Shown here piece by piece: positions 33,921-42,372 of a stretch of DNA of 48,262 nt (its first letter is position 1; each line of letters starts with the position of its first letter). Source of the DNA: Clostridia bacterium (GTDB taxonomy: Bacteria > Bacillota > Clostridia > Lachnospirales > Lachnospiraceae); contig CAJTDE010000034.1 of the NCBI GenBank assembly GCA_910574835.1, positions 1-48,262 of the forward strand. The letters run 5' to 3'. The notes under the pieces were generated by a model, which did no database searches, was not told where the DNA came from, and was given only the letters and a program-made list of their open reading frames with translations. The translations under genes and the position numbers were made by a program.

Positions 33921-35360
33921 TCAGTATGCTTTTCCCCAATATACCATAGTTTTTGCAGGTTTCCCACAGCAAACGCAGGTATCGGAAAGCTTTTCCTGAT
34001 CAAAGGGCATACAGCGGGATGTTGCTGTCGTATCCTCTTTAATCTTATCCTCACATGCCTGATCGCCGCACCACATAGCTCTTACAAAGCCAGGCTTTTC
34101 CTCCAAAGTCTTAACAAACTCCTCATAATCCGCAACATCATAAGTGTGAGCATCTCTATGGGCCCTGGCACGCTCCAGCATATCCTTCTGCATCTGCTCC
34201 AAGATCTCAGTCAGCTTTGCCGCCAGCTCATCCAAAGGCACAATTGCTTTTTCACGGTTATCGCGGCGCACAATGACAGCCTGATTTGCCTCAATATCCT
34301 TAGGACCAATCTCGATTCTCACAGGGATTCCTTTCATCTCCTGCTCCGAGAACTTCCACCCCGGGCTCTTATCGGAATTGTCCACCTTTACCTGGAAGCC
34401 CGCCTCCGCAAGCTCGTCGCGAATGGCAAATGCTTTGTCCAAAACGCCCTCCTTGTGCTGGGCAATGGGAATCACCATCACCTGCACAGGCGCAATCCGC
34501 GGAGGCAGCACCAATCCGCTGTCGTCTCCGTGTACCATGATAATGGCGCCGATCATACGTGTCGTCATCCCCCAGGATGTCTGATGCACATACTGAAGCT
34601 GATTGTCTTTGTCCGTATACTGAATCTCGAAGGCTCTCGCAAAGCCGTCCCCGAAGTTATGGCTGGTGCCTGACTGCAGAGCCTTGCCGTCATGCATCAG
34701 GGATTCGATGGTGTAGGTGGCCTCTGCCCCTGCGAACTTCTCCTTATCGGTTTTCTGCCCCTTAATCACAGGAATTGCCAAAACCTCCTCGCAGAAATCC
34801 GCATATACATTCAGCATTTGAATGGTACGCTCCTCTGCCTCCTCAGCAGTTGCATGAGCGGTGTGTCCCTCCTGCCACAAAAATTCTCTGGAACGCAGGA
34901 AAGGACGAGTCGTCTTTTCCCAGCGCACTACGGAACACCATTGATTGTATACCTTGGGCAGATCTCTGTAGGACTGAACCTCCTTAGCATAGAAATCACA
35001 GAACAAGGTCTCTGAGGTAGGTCTTACACACATCCGCTCCTGCAACGGCTCCAGTCCGCCATGCGTTACCCAGGCTACTTCCGGGGCGAAGCCCTCCACA
35101 TGATCCTTTTCCTTTTGAAGCAGGCTTTCGGGAATAAACATGGGAAGATATACATTCTCCACCCCTGTAGCCTTAAAACGCGCATCCAGCTCCTTTTGAA
35201 TATTCTCCCAGATTGCATAGCCTGCCGGCTTGATTACCATACAGCCCTTTACACTTGTATAATCTATCAGCTCCGCCTTCTTCACTACATCCGTATACCA
35301 CTGCGCAAAATCAGTGTTCATGGACGTAATCGCTTCTACCAGCTTTTTATCCTTTGCCAT
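33921..35360 (-). CDS. proS: Prolyl-tRNA synthetase (eukaryote/archaea-like short form)
   Basis: A 479-residue class II synthetase without the bacterial editing insertion. Motif 2 ([20 protein letters not shown]) and motif 3 ([14 protein letters not shown]) are visible, followed by an anticodon-binding domain and the C-terminal zinc-like domain with Cys residues (CGDQACEDK...CVCCGK) and a terminal Tyr, as in archaeal-type ProRS. It charges tRNA-Pro. The promoter at 35467-35496 gives a leader of about 100 bases; I found no T-box in it. Confidence 0.96.
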   Translation of the reverse strand: MAKDKKLVEAITSMNTDFAQWYTDVVKKAELIDYTSVKGCMVIKPAGYAIWENIQKELDARFKATGVENVYLPMFIPESLLQKEKDHVEGFAPEVAWVTHGGLEPLQERMCVRPTSETLFCDFYAKEVQSYRDLPKVYNQWCSVVRWEKTTRPFLRSREFLWQEGHTAHATAEEAEERTIQMLNVYADFCEEVLAIPVIKGQKTDKEKFAGAEATYTIESLMHDGKALQSGTSHNFGDGFARAFEIQYTDKDNQLQYVHQTSWGMTTRMIGAIIMVHGDDSGLVLPPRIAPVQVMVIPIAQHKEGVLDKAFAIRDELAEAGFQVKVDNSDKSPGWKFSEQEMKGIPVRIEIGPKDIEANQAVIVRRDNREKAIVPLDELAAKLTEILEQMQKDMLERARAHRDAHTYDVADYEEFVKTLEEKPGFVRAMWCGDQACEDKIKEDTTATSRCMPFDQEKLSDTCVCCGKPAKTMVYWGKAY

Positions 35361-35466
35361 TCCTTTTCTCCTCCCGGCTTTCAGCCTCTATATATTTTTC
35401 TATTCCGAGCCACTTGGAAAATACCACGCATTTGAAATCATGTCTGCCTGTCTCTGAACTGTTATC

Positions 35467-35496
35467 ATTTTATTACCCTCTTACAGTCTTTGTCAA
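35467..35496 (-). promoter_or_regulatory. Promoter of proS
   Basis: Perfect TTGACA (35491-35496), an 18-bp spacer and TAAAAT (35467-35472), between the ytvI stop and proS. Confidence 0.72.
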
Positions 35497-35517
35497 GAAA
35501 AACAAACCTTTCTCCCG

Positions 35518-36552
35518 TTACTCTTTGTTTACCTGTCCCCACAATTCCCGAATCAACAATACGGACAGAGGGCCGAGAAGGATTCCTCCGGCTCCATAGA
35601 GCTTCACGCCCACATACACGCTCATGAGAATCACAATCGGAAGAAGCCCCAGGCGGTTTCCGATGAGCCGCGGCTCCAAAAGCTCCCGTGTCAGCATACA
35701 AATTCCATAGGTAACGGCCAGAACCACTGCTGAAATATACTTCTTTTGCAGCACCTGTATCAAAATCCAGGGCACAAAGACAGTTCCCGTTCCGAATACA
35801 GGAAAGGCATCCAAAAAGCCAATCCCGATTCCGACCGCAACGGGTGCCTTTGCGCTTCCTGATATCCAAACGCCTAACACGCACAAAAGCATCACAATGC
35901 CCATAATCATGCATTGCGCCTTTACATATCCTCCGGCTGCGCGCATCATTCCCCGAATCGTGTTCACTGCTTTATTATAAAAAGGACAGCGTTTTCCCAT
36001 TTTTTTAATTTCTTCAAAGTCTGAGGACAGCAGCAGCATGGAAATCCCTGTCACCACAACAGCAGCCACCCAAGAACCCGCTCCCTTCAAAAACTGCCAA
36101 GAACCGCCAAACGCGCCCGGAAGTATATTCTGCCTGGCATGATCCCGAAATACATTGAGCTGATCTGTGACAAATACCCTTAAGCTTGAGGCTTCCATAT
36201 GGAAAAGCTCGCTCATACTGTCACAGCAATCATAAAGCACCTTCTCTATCTGCCCCGTTCCCTCCAGTATAGCGCCCACATGTGCGGCAAGCGCGCCAAG
36301 CTCTTTCCCGGCCGCATAGATTCCCAATACCAGAAGCCCCCCTATGATTATCAAAAGCACGGCCATTACATAGGGCGGCCGAATCCGCAGATGGTTCCTT
36401 ATCCATTTGAGAAAAGGCCACAGCCAGCAAACGATCGCAGCCGCAATCAAAAACGGAATCACAAGGGGTACCAGGTACTTCATTCCCAGATACACAAAAG
36501 CTATGATTCCGATTTTTTCCAAGAGTATTTTATTTTTCTTCATCCACTCCAT
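35518..36552 (-). CDS. ytvI: AI-2E family transporter / sporulation integral membrane protein YtvI
   Basis: A 344-residue membrane protein with about seven to eight TM segments and the AI-2E exporter family layout: YLVPLVIPFLIAAAI near the start, and GIGIGFLDAFPVFGTGTVFVPW plus VIEPR-like LEPRLIGNRLGLLPI in the C-terminal half. The YtvI subgroup occurs in spore formers and is expressed during sporulation in B. subtilis. AAGGAGAGG precedes the ATG. It is transcribed toward proS but separated from it by a promoter. Confidence 0.85.
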   Translation of the reverse strand: MEWMKKNKILLEKIGIIAFVYLGMKYLVPLVIPFLIAAAIVCWLWPFLKWIRNHLRIRPPYVMAVLLIIIGGLLVLGIYAAGKELGALAAHVGAILEGTGQIEKVLYDCCDSMSELFHMEASSLRVFVTDQLNVFRDHARQNILPGAFGGSWQFLKGAGSWVAAVVVTGISMLLLSSDFEEIKKMGKRCPFYNKAVNTIRGMMRAAGGYVKAQCMIMGIVMLLCVLGVWISGSAKAPVAVGIGIGFLDAFPVFGTGTVFVPWILIQVLQKKYISAVVLAVTYGICMLTRELLEPRLIGNRLGLLPIVILMSVYVGVKLYGAGGILLGPLSVLLIRELWGQVNKE

Positions 36553-36654
36553 GAGCCTCTCCTTAACGCTTATATCATAGCTTTTAAGATACGAAACCTT
36601 TTGCTATATTTTTAATATAGTATAAGCTTTAAAGGGAGTTTTACCCTGTTACAT

Positions 36655-37410
36655 TCATCCAAAATGAAATGGAGCAAACACCGGATTTTCCGGCTTTATC
36701 TGAAAAGTCAGAGACTTTCCTGTCTTTGGGTGTAAAAATTCCAGGCGATAGGCGCAAAGCGCCGGATAAAGCTTATCCACAATATCCACATTCTCCGAAA
36801 CCGCCCCATATTTTTGATCGCCGATCAGCGGCGTGCCCCGACCGGCCATCTGCACCCGGATCTGATGATGCCGGCCCGTAAGAAGCCGGATTTCCGCCAA
36901 TTCCCGTCCGTCCGCAGCCTCCAAAATCCGATACGAAAGGACTGCTTTTTTTGCCCCGCTTGTCCCGGCCTTCACAATCTCCGAGCGGTTTTCCCGCCCG
37001 TTTTTTCTTAAGTAATCTGTGATTTCTATCCAGTTTTCCACCGAATTTTCCACATTTTTGACTGTTTTTCCACAATCTTCTACGCTTTTTGAACTACTTT
37101 TGGTGGATTTATCCACAGCCCTTCGGACAGCCAGGTAACTTTTTTTCATCCGTCCGTCTTGAAGCTGACGGCTTAGATCCGCTGCCGCCTCCTCTGTTTT
37201 GGCAAAAACCAGAAGCCCTTCCACCGGCTGATCCAAACGATGAATCAGGCCCAGATAAGGCGCGCCCTTCTGCGGATTCTTTTCATACAAATAGTTTTTC
37301 AGTATGCTCTCGCAATCCCTGGCCCCTACCCTGGCGCTCTGTACAGGAACACCTGCCGGCTTGTAACAAACCAGCAGGTGCGTATCCTCAAATACAATCT
37401 TCAAATTCAT
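36655..37410 (-). CDS. RluA family pseudouridine synthase
   Basis: A 251-residue pseudouridine synthase. The catalytic motif HRLDQPVEGLLVFAKT (about 56-71) and the GRHHQIRVQMAGRGTPLIGDQKYG segment are typical of the RluA/RluD/TruC type, with no S4 domain. It converts uridine to pseudouridine in RNA; the exact site is not predictable. Residues about 97-130 form a Lys/Ser/Val/Glu-rich insertion that is not usual in the family. This insertion is encoded by DNA rich in DnaA-box-like 9-mers. The gene starts 12 bp after the glucose-6-phosphate isomerase stop. Confidence 0.92.
   Translation of the reverse strand: MNLKIVFEDTHLLVCYKPAGVPVQSARVGARDCESILKNYLYEKNPQKGAPYLGLIHRLDQPVEGLLVFAKTEEAAADLSRQLQDGRMKKSYLAVRRAVDKSTKSSSKSVEDCGKTVKNVENSVENWIEITDYLRKNGRENRSEIVKAGTSGAKKAVLSYRILEAADGRELAEIRLLTGRHHQIRVQMAGRGTPLIGDQKYGAVSENVDIVDKLYPALCAYRLEFLHPKTGKSLTFQIKPENPVFAPFHFG
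36773..37117 (-). other. Four DnaA-box matches within the pseudouridine synthase gene
   Basis: Perfect matches to TTWTNCACA occur, all in the same orientation, at 36773-36781 and 37109-37117 (TTATCCACA) and at 37046-37054 and 37066-37074 (TTTTCCACA). One-mismatch copies are at 36782-36790 and 37034-37042. Three of the perfect sites fall in the unusual insertion of the encoded protein. DnaA binding is not shown. Confidence 0.5.
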
Positions 37411-37422
37411 CCCAAAGCCTCT

Positions 37423-39003
37423 TTAAATATCCAGCAGCTCACTATACATCTTTAATGCTCCGTCTGTCTCATGAGCAAGCACACGCTTTGCCAATACCTT
37501 ACCCAGCTGAACGCCTTCCTGGTCAAAGCTATTGACATTCCATGCAAAGCCCTGGAACATCACCTTGTTTTCAAAGTGTGACAGCAGCGCTCCCAAAGCC
37601 GCGGGGGTCAGCTGATCGCCAATGATGATGCTGGAAGGACGTCCTCCCTCGAAGCGCTTATTGGGATTCTCATCCTCTTTTCCGCAGGCAAATGCCACAA
37701 TCTGCGCCGCCACATTCGCACAGAGCTTTTGCTGGCTTGTGCTGTCCTGGATCACCACATCCACACCCATCTGATTGTTCTTAAAGCCCACAAACTGAAG
37801 CGGTATAATGTTTGTCCCCTGGTGCAGAAGCTGATAGAAGGAATGCTGCCCATTCGTTCCCGGCTCTCCGAAGATAACGGGGCCTGTGGGATAAGCTACC
37901 GGCTCTCCGAAGCGATTCACGGACTTTCCGTTCGACTCCATATCCAGCTGCTGCAGATGCGCCGGGAAGCGGCTCAGCGCCTGGGAATAAGGAAGTACCG
38001 CCGTACTCGGATAACCCAAAACATTGCGCTCGTATACACCGATCATCGCATCCAGCATTGCCGGATTCTCCAATATATTTTCCTTTTTCGCCAGAGCGTC
38101 CTCTTCTGCTGCGCCGGCTAAAAATTCCTCAAATACCTTCGGGCCGAATGCCAGAGATAGAACAACGCCTCCCACTGCAGAGGTGGAGGAATACCGACCG
38201 CCTATGTAGTCATCCATAAAGAAGGCAGCCAGATAATCATCACTCTTGGCCAGGGGTGAGGTCTCGCTGGTAACGGCAACCATATGCCTGGAAGCGTCAA
38301 GGCCCGCTTTTGCAAGCGCATCCTTTACAAAGGATTCGTTGGTCAAGGTCTCCAATGTGGTACCGGATTTGGATACCAGCACAAAAAGGGAATGAGCTAC
38401 ATCAATGGTATCCAAAACTGCCGCTGCATCATCCGGATCTACATTGCTGATGAATCTCGCTTCCATCTTCAAAGTATTGTTCTTCTTTGCCCAGTTTTCC
38501 AGCGCCAGATACATGGCCCGCGGTCCCAGATCGCTTCCGCCGATGCCAATCTGTACAACGGTTGTAAACTTCTCCCCCGCTGCGTTCGTAATCTCTCCCG
38601 CATGTACTTTGTTGGCCAGCTCCGTAAACTTTCTCTGCTGCTCCACATAGAAGGCGCGCTTGTCCACACCATCTACCACTACGGCTTCGCCCAGCTGTCC
38701 GCGTGTCAGCTGATGCAATACCAGACGCTTTTCGCCCGTGTTGATTACCTCGCCATTGTACAGAGCCGCGAATTTCTCCGTAAGCTGCGCCTCGTCAGCC
38801 AGCTTTGCAAGGGCTTCCAGCACCTTATCATCCACCTGCTTTGCCGCATAATTAAAGGCAAGCCCCCCTGCCATATGAATGCTGTATTTTTTTACACGCT
38901 CCGCACCGCTTTCTCCTGTCATGGCTTCCACGAGGTCTACGCGTTCAGCTTTTTCAAGCTCCTGATACGCATCCAGGGTGTCCAGATTTTTCCAGGTAAT
39001 CAT
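37423..39003 (-). CDS. pgi: Glucose-6-phosphate isomerase
   Basis: The start at 39003 (MITWKNLDTLDAYQEL, 526 residues) is 8 bases after AAGGAGG. Family segments are seen: IGIGGSDLGPRAMYLAL, VSKSGTTLETLTN (phosphate binding), FGEPGTNGQHSFYQLLHQG (the signature with catalytic Glu and His), and the C-terminal SFDQEGVQLGKVLA with the catalytic Lys region. It interconverts glucose and fructose 6-phosphates. With the phospho-sugar mutase, phosphofructokinase and transketolase nearby it belongs to central sugar metabolism. The next gene starts 12 bp downstream. Confidence 0.97.
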   Translation of the reverse strand: MITWKNLDTLDAYQELEKAERVDLVEAMTGESGAERVKKYSIHMAGGLAFNYAAKQVDDKVLEALAKLADEAQLTEKFAALYNGEVINTGEKRLVLHQLTRGQLGEAVVVDGVDKRAFYVEQQRKFTELANKVHAGEITNAAGEKFTTVVQIGIGGSDLGPRAMYLALENWAKKNNTLKMEARFISNVDPDDAAAVLDTIDVAHSLFVLVSKSGTTLETLTNESFVKDALAKAGLDASRHMVAVTSETSPLAKSDDYLAAFFMDDYIGGRYSSTSAVGGVVLSLAFGPKVFEEFLAGAAEEDALAKKENILENPAMLDAMIGVYERNVLGYPSTAVLPYSQALSRFPAHLQQLDMESNGKSVNRFGEPVAYPTGPVIFGEPGTNGQHSFYQLLHQGTNIIPLQFVGFKNNQMGVDVVIQDSTSQQKLCANVAAQIVAFACGKEDENPNKRFEGGRPSSIIIGDQLTPAALGALLSHFENKVMFQGFAWNVNSFDQEGVQLGKVLAKRVLAHETDGALKMYSELLDI

Positions 39004-39110
39004 AAATCGAATCCTCCTTAATTTCCTGCGCTTTTCAGCTTTATAATATTTGTATTGTAACATATTTATCCAAATTGATCTACTGGATTTTGGCGCATCC
39101 TGCCCGTATA

Positions 39111-39392
39111 TTAACCCAGAAATTCTGTCAGAACTTCTTTAAGAACCTGCTCCTCCGCCTGATTCAATAAAGAAGGCTTTCTCTGCTCCCCGTCTTTTTC
39201 ATGCTTTGTCTCTCTGCCGATCTCCTCCTGAAAATTAGGATAGACCTCATTTGCTCTTCCCCCAAAGCTGTTTTTTAATTGCTCTCTCCGGCTTTCCTTC
39301 ATAATTGCCGCAAGCTCCCGTATATCTGCCCGAATACATAAGAGCAATATCATGATCGCTGCCCAGCCTATGGTTAAACCTATTTGAAACAT
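39111..39392 (-). CDS. Small membrane-anchored protein of unknown function
   Basis: A 93-residue protein with one N-terminal TM segment (about 4-22, IGLTIGWAAIMILLLCI) and a charged Lys/Glu-rich cytosolic or external tail of about 70 residues, probably helical. GGGGGACGG precedes the ATG. I do not recognise a family. It stands alone between the nucleosidase gene (208 bp upstream, with a hairpin and a candidate promoter between) and pgi (107 bp downstream). The TM start, the ribosome binding site and the lack of a competing gene support it as real. Confidence 0.65.
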   Translation of the reverse strand: MFQIGLTIGWAAIMILLLCIRADIRELAAIMKESRREQLKNSFGGRANEVYPNFQEEIGRETKHEKDGEQRKPSLLNQAEEQVLKEVLTEFLG

Positions 39393-39488
39393 CCGGCCGT
39401 CCCCCTTGCTTGTCCTTTTTTTATGAATGTTCTCCTATAACGCGCCAAGATATAAAAGCTTGAAGGCCCTATATCTAATATCAATTAC

Positions 39489-39517
39489 ATTATAACCGGG
39501 ACAGCCTCTGATGAAAA
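39489..39517 (-). promoter_or_regulatory. Candidate promoter of the small membrane protein gene
   Basis: Perfect TATAAT (39489-39494) with a weak -35 TTTTCA (39512-39517) at 17 bp. The leader would be about 90 bases. Confidence 0.45.
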
Positions 39518-39526
39518 TAATCGTTT

Positions 39527-39562
39527 AGCGCCAGGCTTCGACACTTGTCTCCACCTGGCGCT
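39527..39562. terminator. Hairpin after the nucleosidase gene
   Basis: A perfect 9-bp GC-rich stem (AGCGCCAGG/CCTGGCGCT) with an 18-base loop, 39 bp after the MTA/SAH nucleosidase stop. No T-run follows on the minus strand, so termination is only likely. Confidence 0.5.
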
Positions 39563-39600
39563 CTCTTTCGTCCTTTTTTACTTGCCGCAAAGCTTTGGCT

Positions 39601-40314
39601 TTAATATATCTCTTCAGGCATCCCTGCCACAAATTCTTCAATCAGTTTGACGGAATGTTCAATGGCCTGCTGCTCGAAGGTCGGATAATCCATAGTTGCA
39701 CTGTCATCTGCTTTATCGGAAATTGCTCTGACAATCACAAAGGGAATATGATTCAGATAAGCAACCTGAGCAATCGCCGCTCCCTCCATCTCGGTACAAT
39801 AGCCTTCGGTCCAGGAGGCTATCTCATTCTTAACGGAACGCTCCGCTATAAATTGATCCCCCGTCACGATGCGGCCTACAAACACATCAATCTCCGGATT
39901 CGCCTGTTCGCAAGCTGCTTTTGCCATTGAAATCAGCTCCGGATCTGCCGGGAAGCTGACTGTCCCCATACGCGGAATCTCACCCCTGGCATATCCGAAG
40001 TTCCGGGCATCCATATCATGCTGAAGCGCATCGGAGGAAACGACAATATCGCCGATGTTGATCTCTGCTTTTAGTGAACCAGCAATGCCTGTATTGATGA
40101 GATGACTTACATTAAATACATCTACTAAAATTTGAGCACAAAGCCCCGCATTTACTTTTCCTATTCCGCTGCGCACTACTACGCACTCGCGTCCCATCAA
40201 GGTTCCCTGATAAAATTCCATAGAGGCTTTCTTCACGATTACCTCTATTTCCATTTTTTCTTTTAAAAGAGCAACTTCCTCCTCCATTGCCCCTATGATT
40301 CCTATTCTTCCCAT
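39601..40314 (-). CDS. mtnN: 5'-methylthioadenosine/S-adenosylhomocysteine nucleosidase
   Basis: The start at 40314 (MGRIGIIGAMEEEVALLK, 237 residues) fits the family exactly; the ribosome binding site is weak. The enzyme removes adenine from MTA and SAH in the methyl cycle and yields the AI-2 precursor. Motifs: GIGKVNAGLCAQILVD, NTGIAGSL, the catalytic Glu in EGYCTEMEGAAIAQVAY, and RAISDKADDSATMDY with the catalytic Asp. It is transcribed alone from the promoter at 40408-40436. Confidence 0.96.
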   Translation of the reverse strand: MGRIGIIGAMEEEVALLKEKMEIEVIVKKASMEFYQGTLMGRECVVVRSGIGKVNAGLCAQILVDVFNVSHLINTGIAGSLKAEINIGDIVVSSDALQHDMDARNFGYARGEIPRMGTVSFPADPELISMAKAACEQANPEIDVFVGRIVTGDQFIAERSVKNEIASWTEGYCTEMEGAAIAQVAYLNHIPFVIVRAISDKADDSATMDYPTFEQQAIEHSVKLIEEFVAGMPEEIY

Positions 40315-40407
40315 ATACTTGTTCTCTACTTTCTTTTGTTTTGGGTGCGTTCTTTGTATGCTTATGCTGTCCATCTTCGTTTCCCGAATACGTTGTGAAC
40401 CGTAATT

Positions 40408-40436
40408 ATTTTAGCAGTTATGGGGAGGAAATGCAA
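40408..40436 (-). promoter_or_regulatory. Promoter of the MTA/SAH nucleosidase gene
   Basis: TTGCAT (40431-40436), a 17-bp spacer and TAAAAT (40408-40413), with a leader of about 88 bases. Confidence 0.6.
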
Positions 40437-40522
40437 CCTTGATCCGGGAATTTGGCGACTTCTGTGAAGTATGCATTTTCCGAAAAGGGGGTGTGAAAAT
40501 GATATTTTAAGGCTTGACAGGA

Positions 40523-40551
40523 TTGACGAGATTTTTACAGACTGCTATAAT
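40523..40551 (+). promoter_or_regulatory. Promoter of the TSCPD gene
   Basis: TTGACG (40523-40528), a 17-bp spacer and perfect TATAAT (40546-40551), about 30 bases before the ribosome binding site. Confidence 0.85.
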
Positions 40552-40587
40552 TGCTATGTTTTAAACTACAGAGAAAGGGGCGTACTT

Positions 40588-40848
40588 ATGACTTATCGAA
40601 CAAAAGGCACTTGTTCTATGGCAATTCAGGTGGAATTGACTCCGGACCATACAATTGAGCATGTAGAATTTGTAGGCGGATGCTCGGGCAATACCCAAGG
40701 GGTGGCTATTCTGGTTAAGGGGATGAAGGCGGAAGAGGCTATTGAAAAAATCGAAGGGATTCGCTGCGGAAATAAGCCTACCTCTTGTCCGGATCAGCTG
40801 GCGAAGGCATTGCGGGCGGCTTTGGATGAGGAGATGGGAAAACGGTAA
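40588..40848 (+). CDS. TSCPD domain protein (TIGR03905 type)
   Basis: The ATG at 40588 follows AAAGGGG and gives 86 residues (MTYRTKGTCSMAIQVEL). The protein is a single TSCPD domain, known as a C-terminal element of some ribonucleotide reductases and as a stand-alone small protein in Clostridia (TIGR03905). Conserved Cys in KGTCS, GGCSGN, IRCGNKPTSCPDQLA may bind metal. A role as NrdR-like regulator or ribonucleotide reductase partner has been suggested for the family, not shown. It has its own promoter and terminator. Confidence 0.88.
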   Translation: MTYRTKGTCSMAIQVELTPDHTIEHVEFVGGCSGNTQGVAILVKGMKAEEAIEKIEGIRCGNKPTSCPDQLAKALRAALDEEMGKR

Positions 40849-40868
40849 GGGGGAGACCTTACCGTTTT
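40839..40868 (+). terminator. Terminator of the TSCPD gene
   Basis: A perfect 12-bp stem AAAACGGTAAGG/CCTTACCGTTTT with a 6-base loop and T-rich tail. It overlaps the stop codon at 40846-40848. Confidence 0.88.
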
Positions 40869-40951
40869 TAATCTTATTTAAATTTCTTATTTATAGAGTA
40901 ACTATAGGTAATAAAAGCCTATTTTTATTATTATTGTTACATCTTTCTGAA

Positions 40952-41446
40952 TCAAGAAGCTGTTAAAGCTCTCGAACGAGTTGTTGTTGATTCTGTCGTT
41001 GAGCCTTTTGTAACACTATGCCCCCCACGAGCCATGTACCACCATCCACTCGTTACAGGAATGTCAGCTTTGCTTCCATGACAAGATGATGTATCTTTCT
41101 CTGTAAAATAGTAACTTCCAATTTGGCTAAATGTTGTCCCACCATCAGAACTTTCATCTAAACTAACAGATGCCCGAACAGTATCACAAACTCTATGAGC
41201 TGTTGTAGTAGTAGATACAGTCACTCTCCCCTTTCCTGCCTTTACAATTCCACAAATACCTTCTTTCAAATAAGTGCCTCTAGCAACTCCGTACCAATGG
41301 ACTATTGTCTCCCCCTCTGACTCGGTATATTCACAGTAGCCAGGGACTTGTACTTCCTCTGCAAATACATTGAATTTTATTGGAAACCACATTACTCCTA
41401 CTATTACAAAATTTAATAAATACGATAATAATCTTTTTTTTCTCAT
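40952..41446 (-). CDS. Secreted DUF6147-like protein
   Basis: The ATG at 41446 gives 164 residues (MRKKRLLSYLLN), with a weak purine-rich site. A signal peptide is seen (hydrophobic to about 27, then FAEE). The mature part is Thr/Ser/Gly-rich, with beta-like strands, three Cys, and the ending GGHSVTKGSTTESTTT that is typical of small exported DUF6147-like proteins of Lachnospiraceae. Function unknown. It lies 54 bp after the anti-sigma-like gene on the same strand. Base composition is visibly more AT-rich than the flanks. Confidence 0.7.
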   Translation of the reverse strand: MRKKRLLSYLLNFVIVGVMWFPIKFNVFAEEVQVPGYCEYTESEGETIVHWYGVARGTYLKEGICGIVKAGKGRVTVSTTTTAHRVCDTVRASVSLDESSDGGTTFSQIGSYYFTEKDTSSCHGSKADIPVTSGWWYMARGGHSVTKGSTTESTTTRSRALTAS

Positions 41447-41500
41447 AGCTCTCACACCCTTCAATTACACAAATGATAAATTAAAATATATAATTTTATA

Positions 41501-42280
41501 CTAATCATTTTTAAAGATAATTCCACGCAAAATTTTTTCTAATTCTTCCAGCTCAATATCACTTGACAAATAATAGAAAGCATTTCCGTACTTCAATTGT
41601 GTTGAATAGAATAATTCTCCATCCCCCTTATCCACCTCTGTTATTTCCAAAGTTTCTCCCAAATGAAAAATTTCTATGGTGTCAACCACTTTTCCATCTA
41701 ATTGTGTATTAAAAGTTCCATCATTATTCTGTTTATTTTCATATATTGTTAAAATATATCTTCCATGATAAAATTCCATTAATGCCTCACCAGAATCTGA
41801 ATCAATATAAACCTTTTTTAATTCAAACTCTTTAGGTTTATCTATCAATCGCAAGGCTAGAATCCCAAGTTCTTCCTCAATCTTCTCATAAGCCTCTTCT
41901 TCATTTACTTCAATATAATGAATATTTTCTGTATCAGTTATAACATCAAAGGCTTGACTTCCTTTTTGCCTTTCTACATGCATTTTATACACCCTAGCTC
42001 CATTCACTCCCAATCCCGTCACAGTTACCAATATAGCAACCATTGCCAAGGCCGCCAATGCTTTTTTCTGACGGAAGGGAATAATAACCGGATTCATTTC
42101 AGCCGCTGTTTCAACCTCCAGCTTCTTATTCTGTTTAATTCTTTCCATTAATTGTTCATAAGAATCCTCCGGCATTTCCAGGGATGTGAGACTTTTTTTT
42201 GTATTCGCCCTCCTCTCCAAAGCAGATGCTTCTGACTCTATTTCCTGCTTTAATAATTTTTTTAAATCCTTTTTCTTCAT
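41501..42280 (-). CDS. Anti-sigma-factor-like membrane protein, DUF4367-like C-terminus
   Basis: A 259-residue bitopic protein: a helical, charged cytosolic part (1-70, KKLLKQEIESEASAL...EDSYEQLMERIKQNKK), one TM segment (about 72-95), and an outer domain (about 105-259) with acidic helices and a strand-rich end similar to DUF4367 (FYHGRYILTIYENKQ, SDIELEELEKILRGI). This layout is common for regulators paired with ECF-like sigma factors in Clostridia. AAAGGAAAC precedes the ATG. The nearest sigma gene is 1.2 kb upstream on the same strand, beyond a murG on the other strand. The AT-rich composition matches the downstream secreted protein gene. Confidence 0.65.
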   Translation of the reverse strand: MKKKDLKKLLKQEIESEASALERRANTKKSLTSLEMPEDSYEQLMERIKQNKKLEVETAAEMNPVIIPFRQKKALAALAMVAILVTVTGLGVNGARVYKMHVERQKGSQAFDVITDTENIHYIEVNEEEAYEKIEEELGILALRLIDKPKEFELKKVYIDSDSGEALMEFYHGRYILTIYENKQNNDGTFNTQLDGKVVDTIEIFHLGETLEITEVDKGDGELFYSTQLKYGNAFYYLSSDIELEELEKILRGIIFKND

Positions 42281-42309
42281 TTTGTTTCCTTTATTTTGCG
42301 GAATATGAA

Positions 42310-42338
42310 TTGACAGACTGGCAGGAACCTATCATAAT
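42310..42338 (+). promoter_or_regulatory. Promoter of murG
   Basis: Perfect TTGACA (42310-42315), a 17-bp spacer and CATAAT (42333-42338), about 20 bases before GGAGG. Confidence 0.75.
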
Positions 42339-42372
42339 AACCATAGATTGTATTTCCTATGGAGGTTTTATT

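Noticed and set aside
35361-35517. T-box riboswitch before proS
   Set aside because: The leader after the promoter is only about 100 bases and lacks the AGGGTGGNACCGCG-type sequence.
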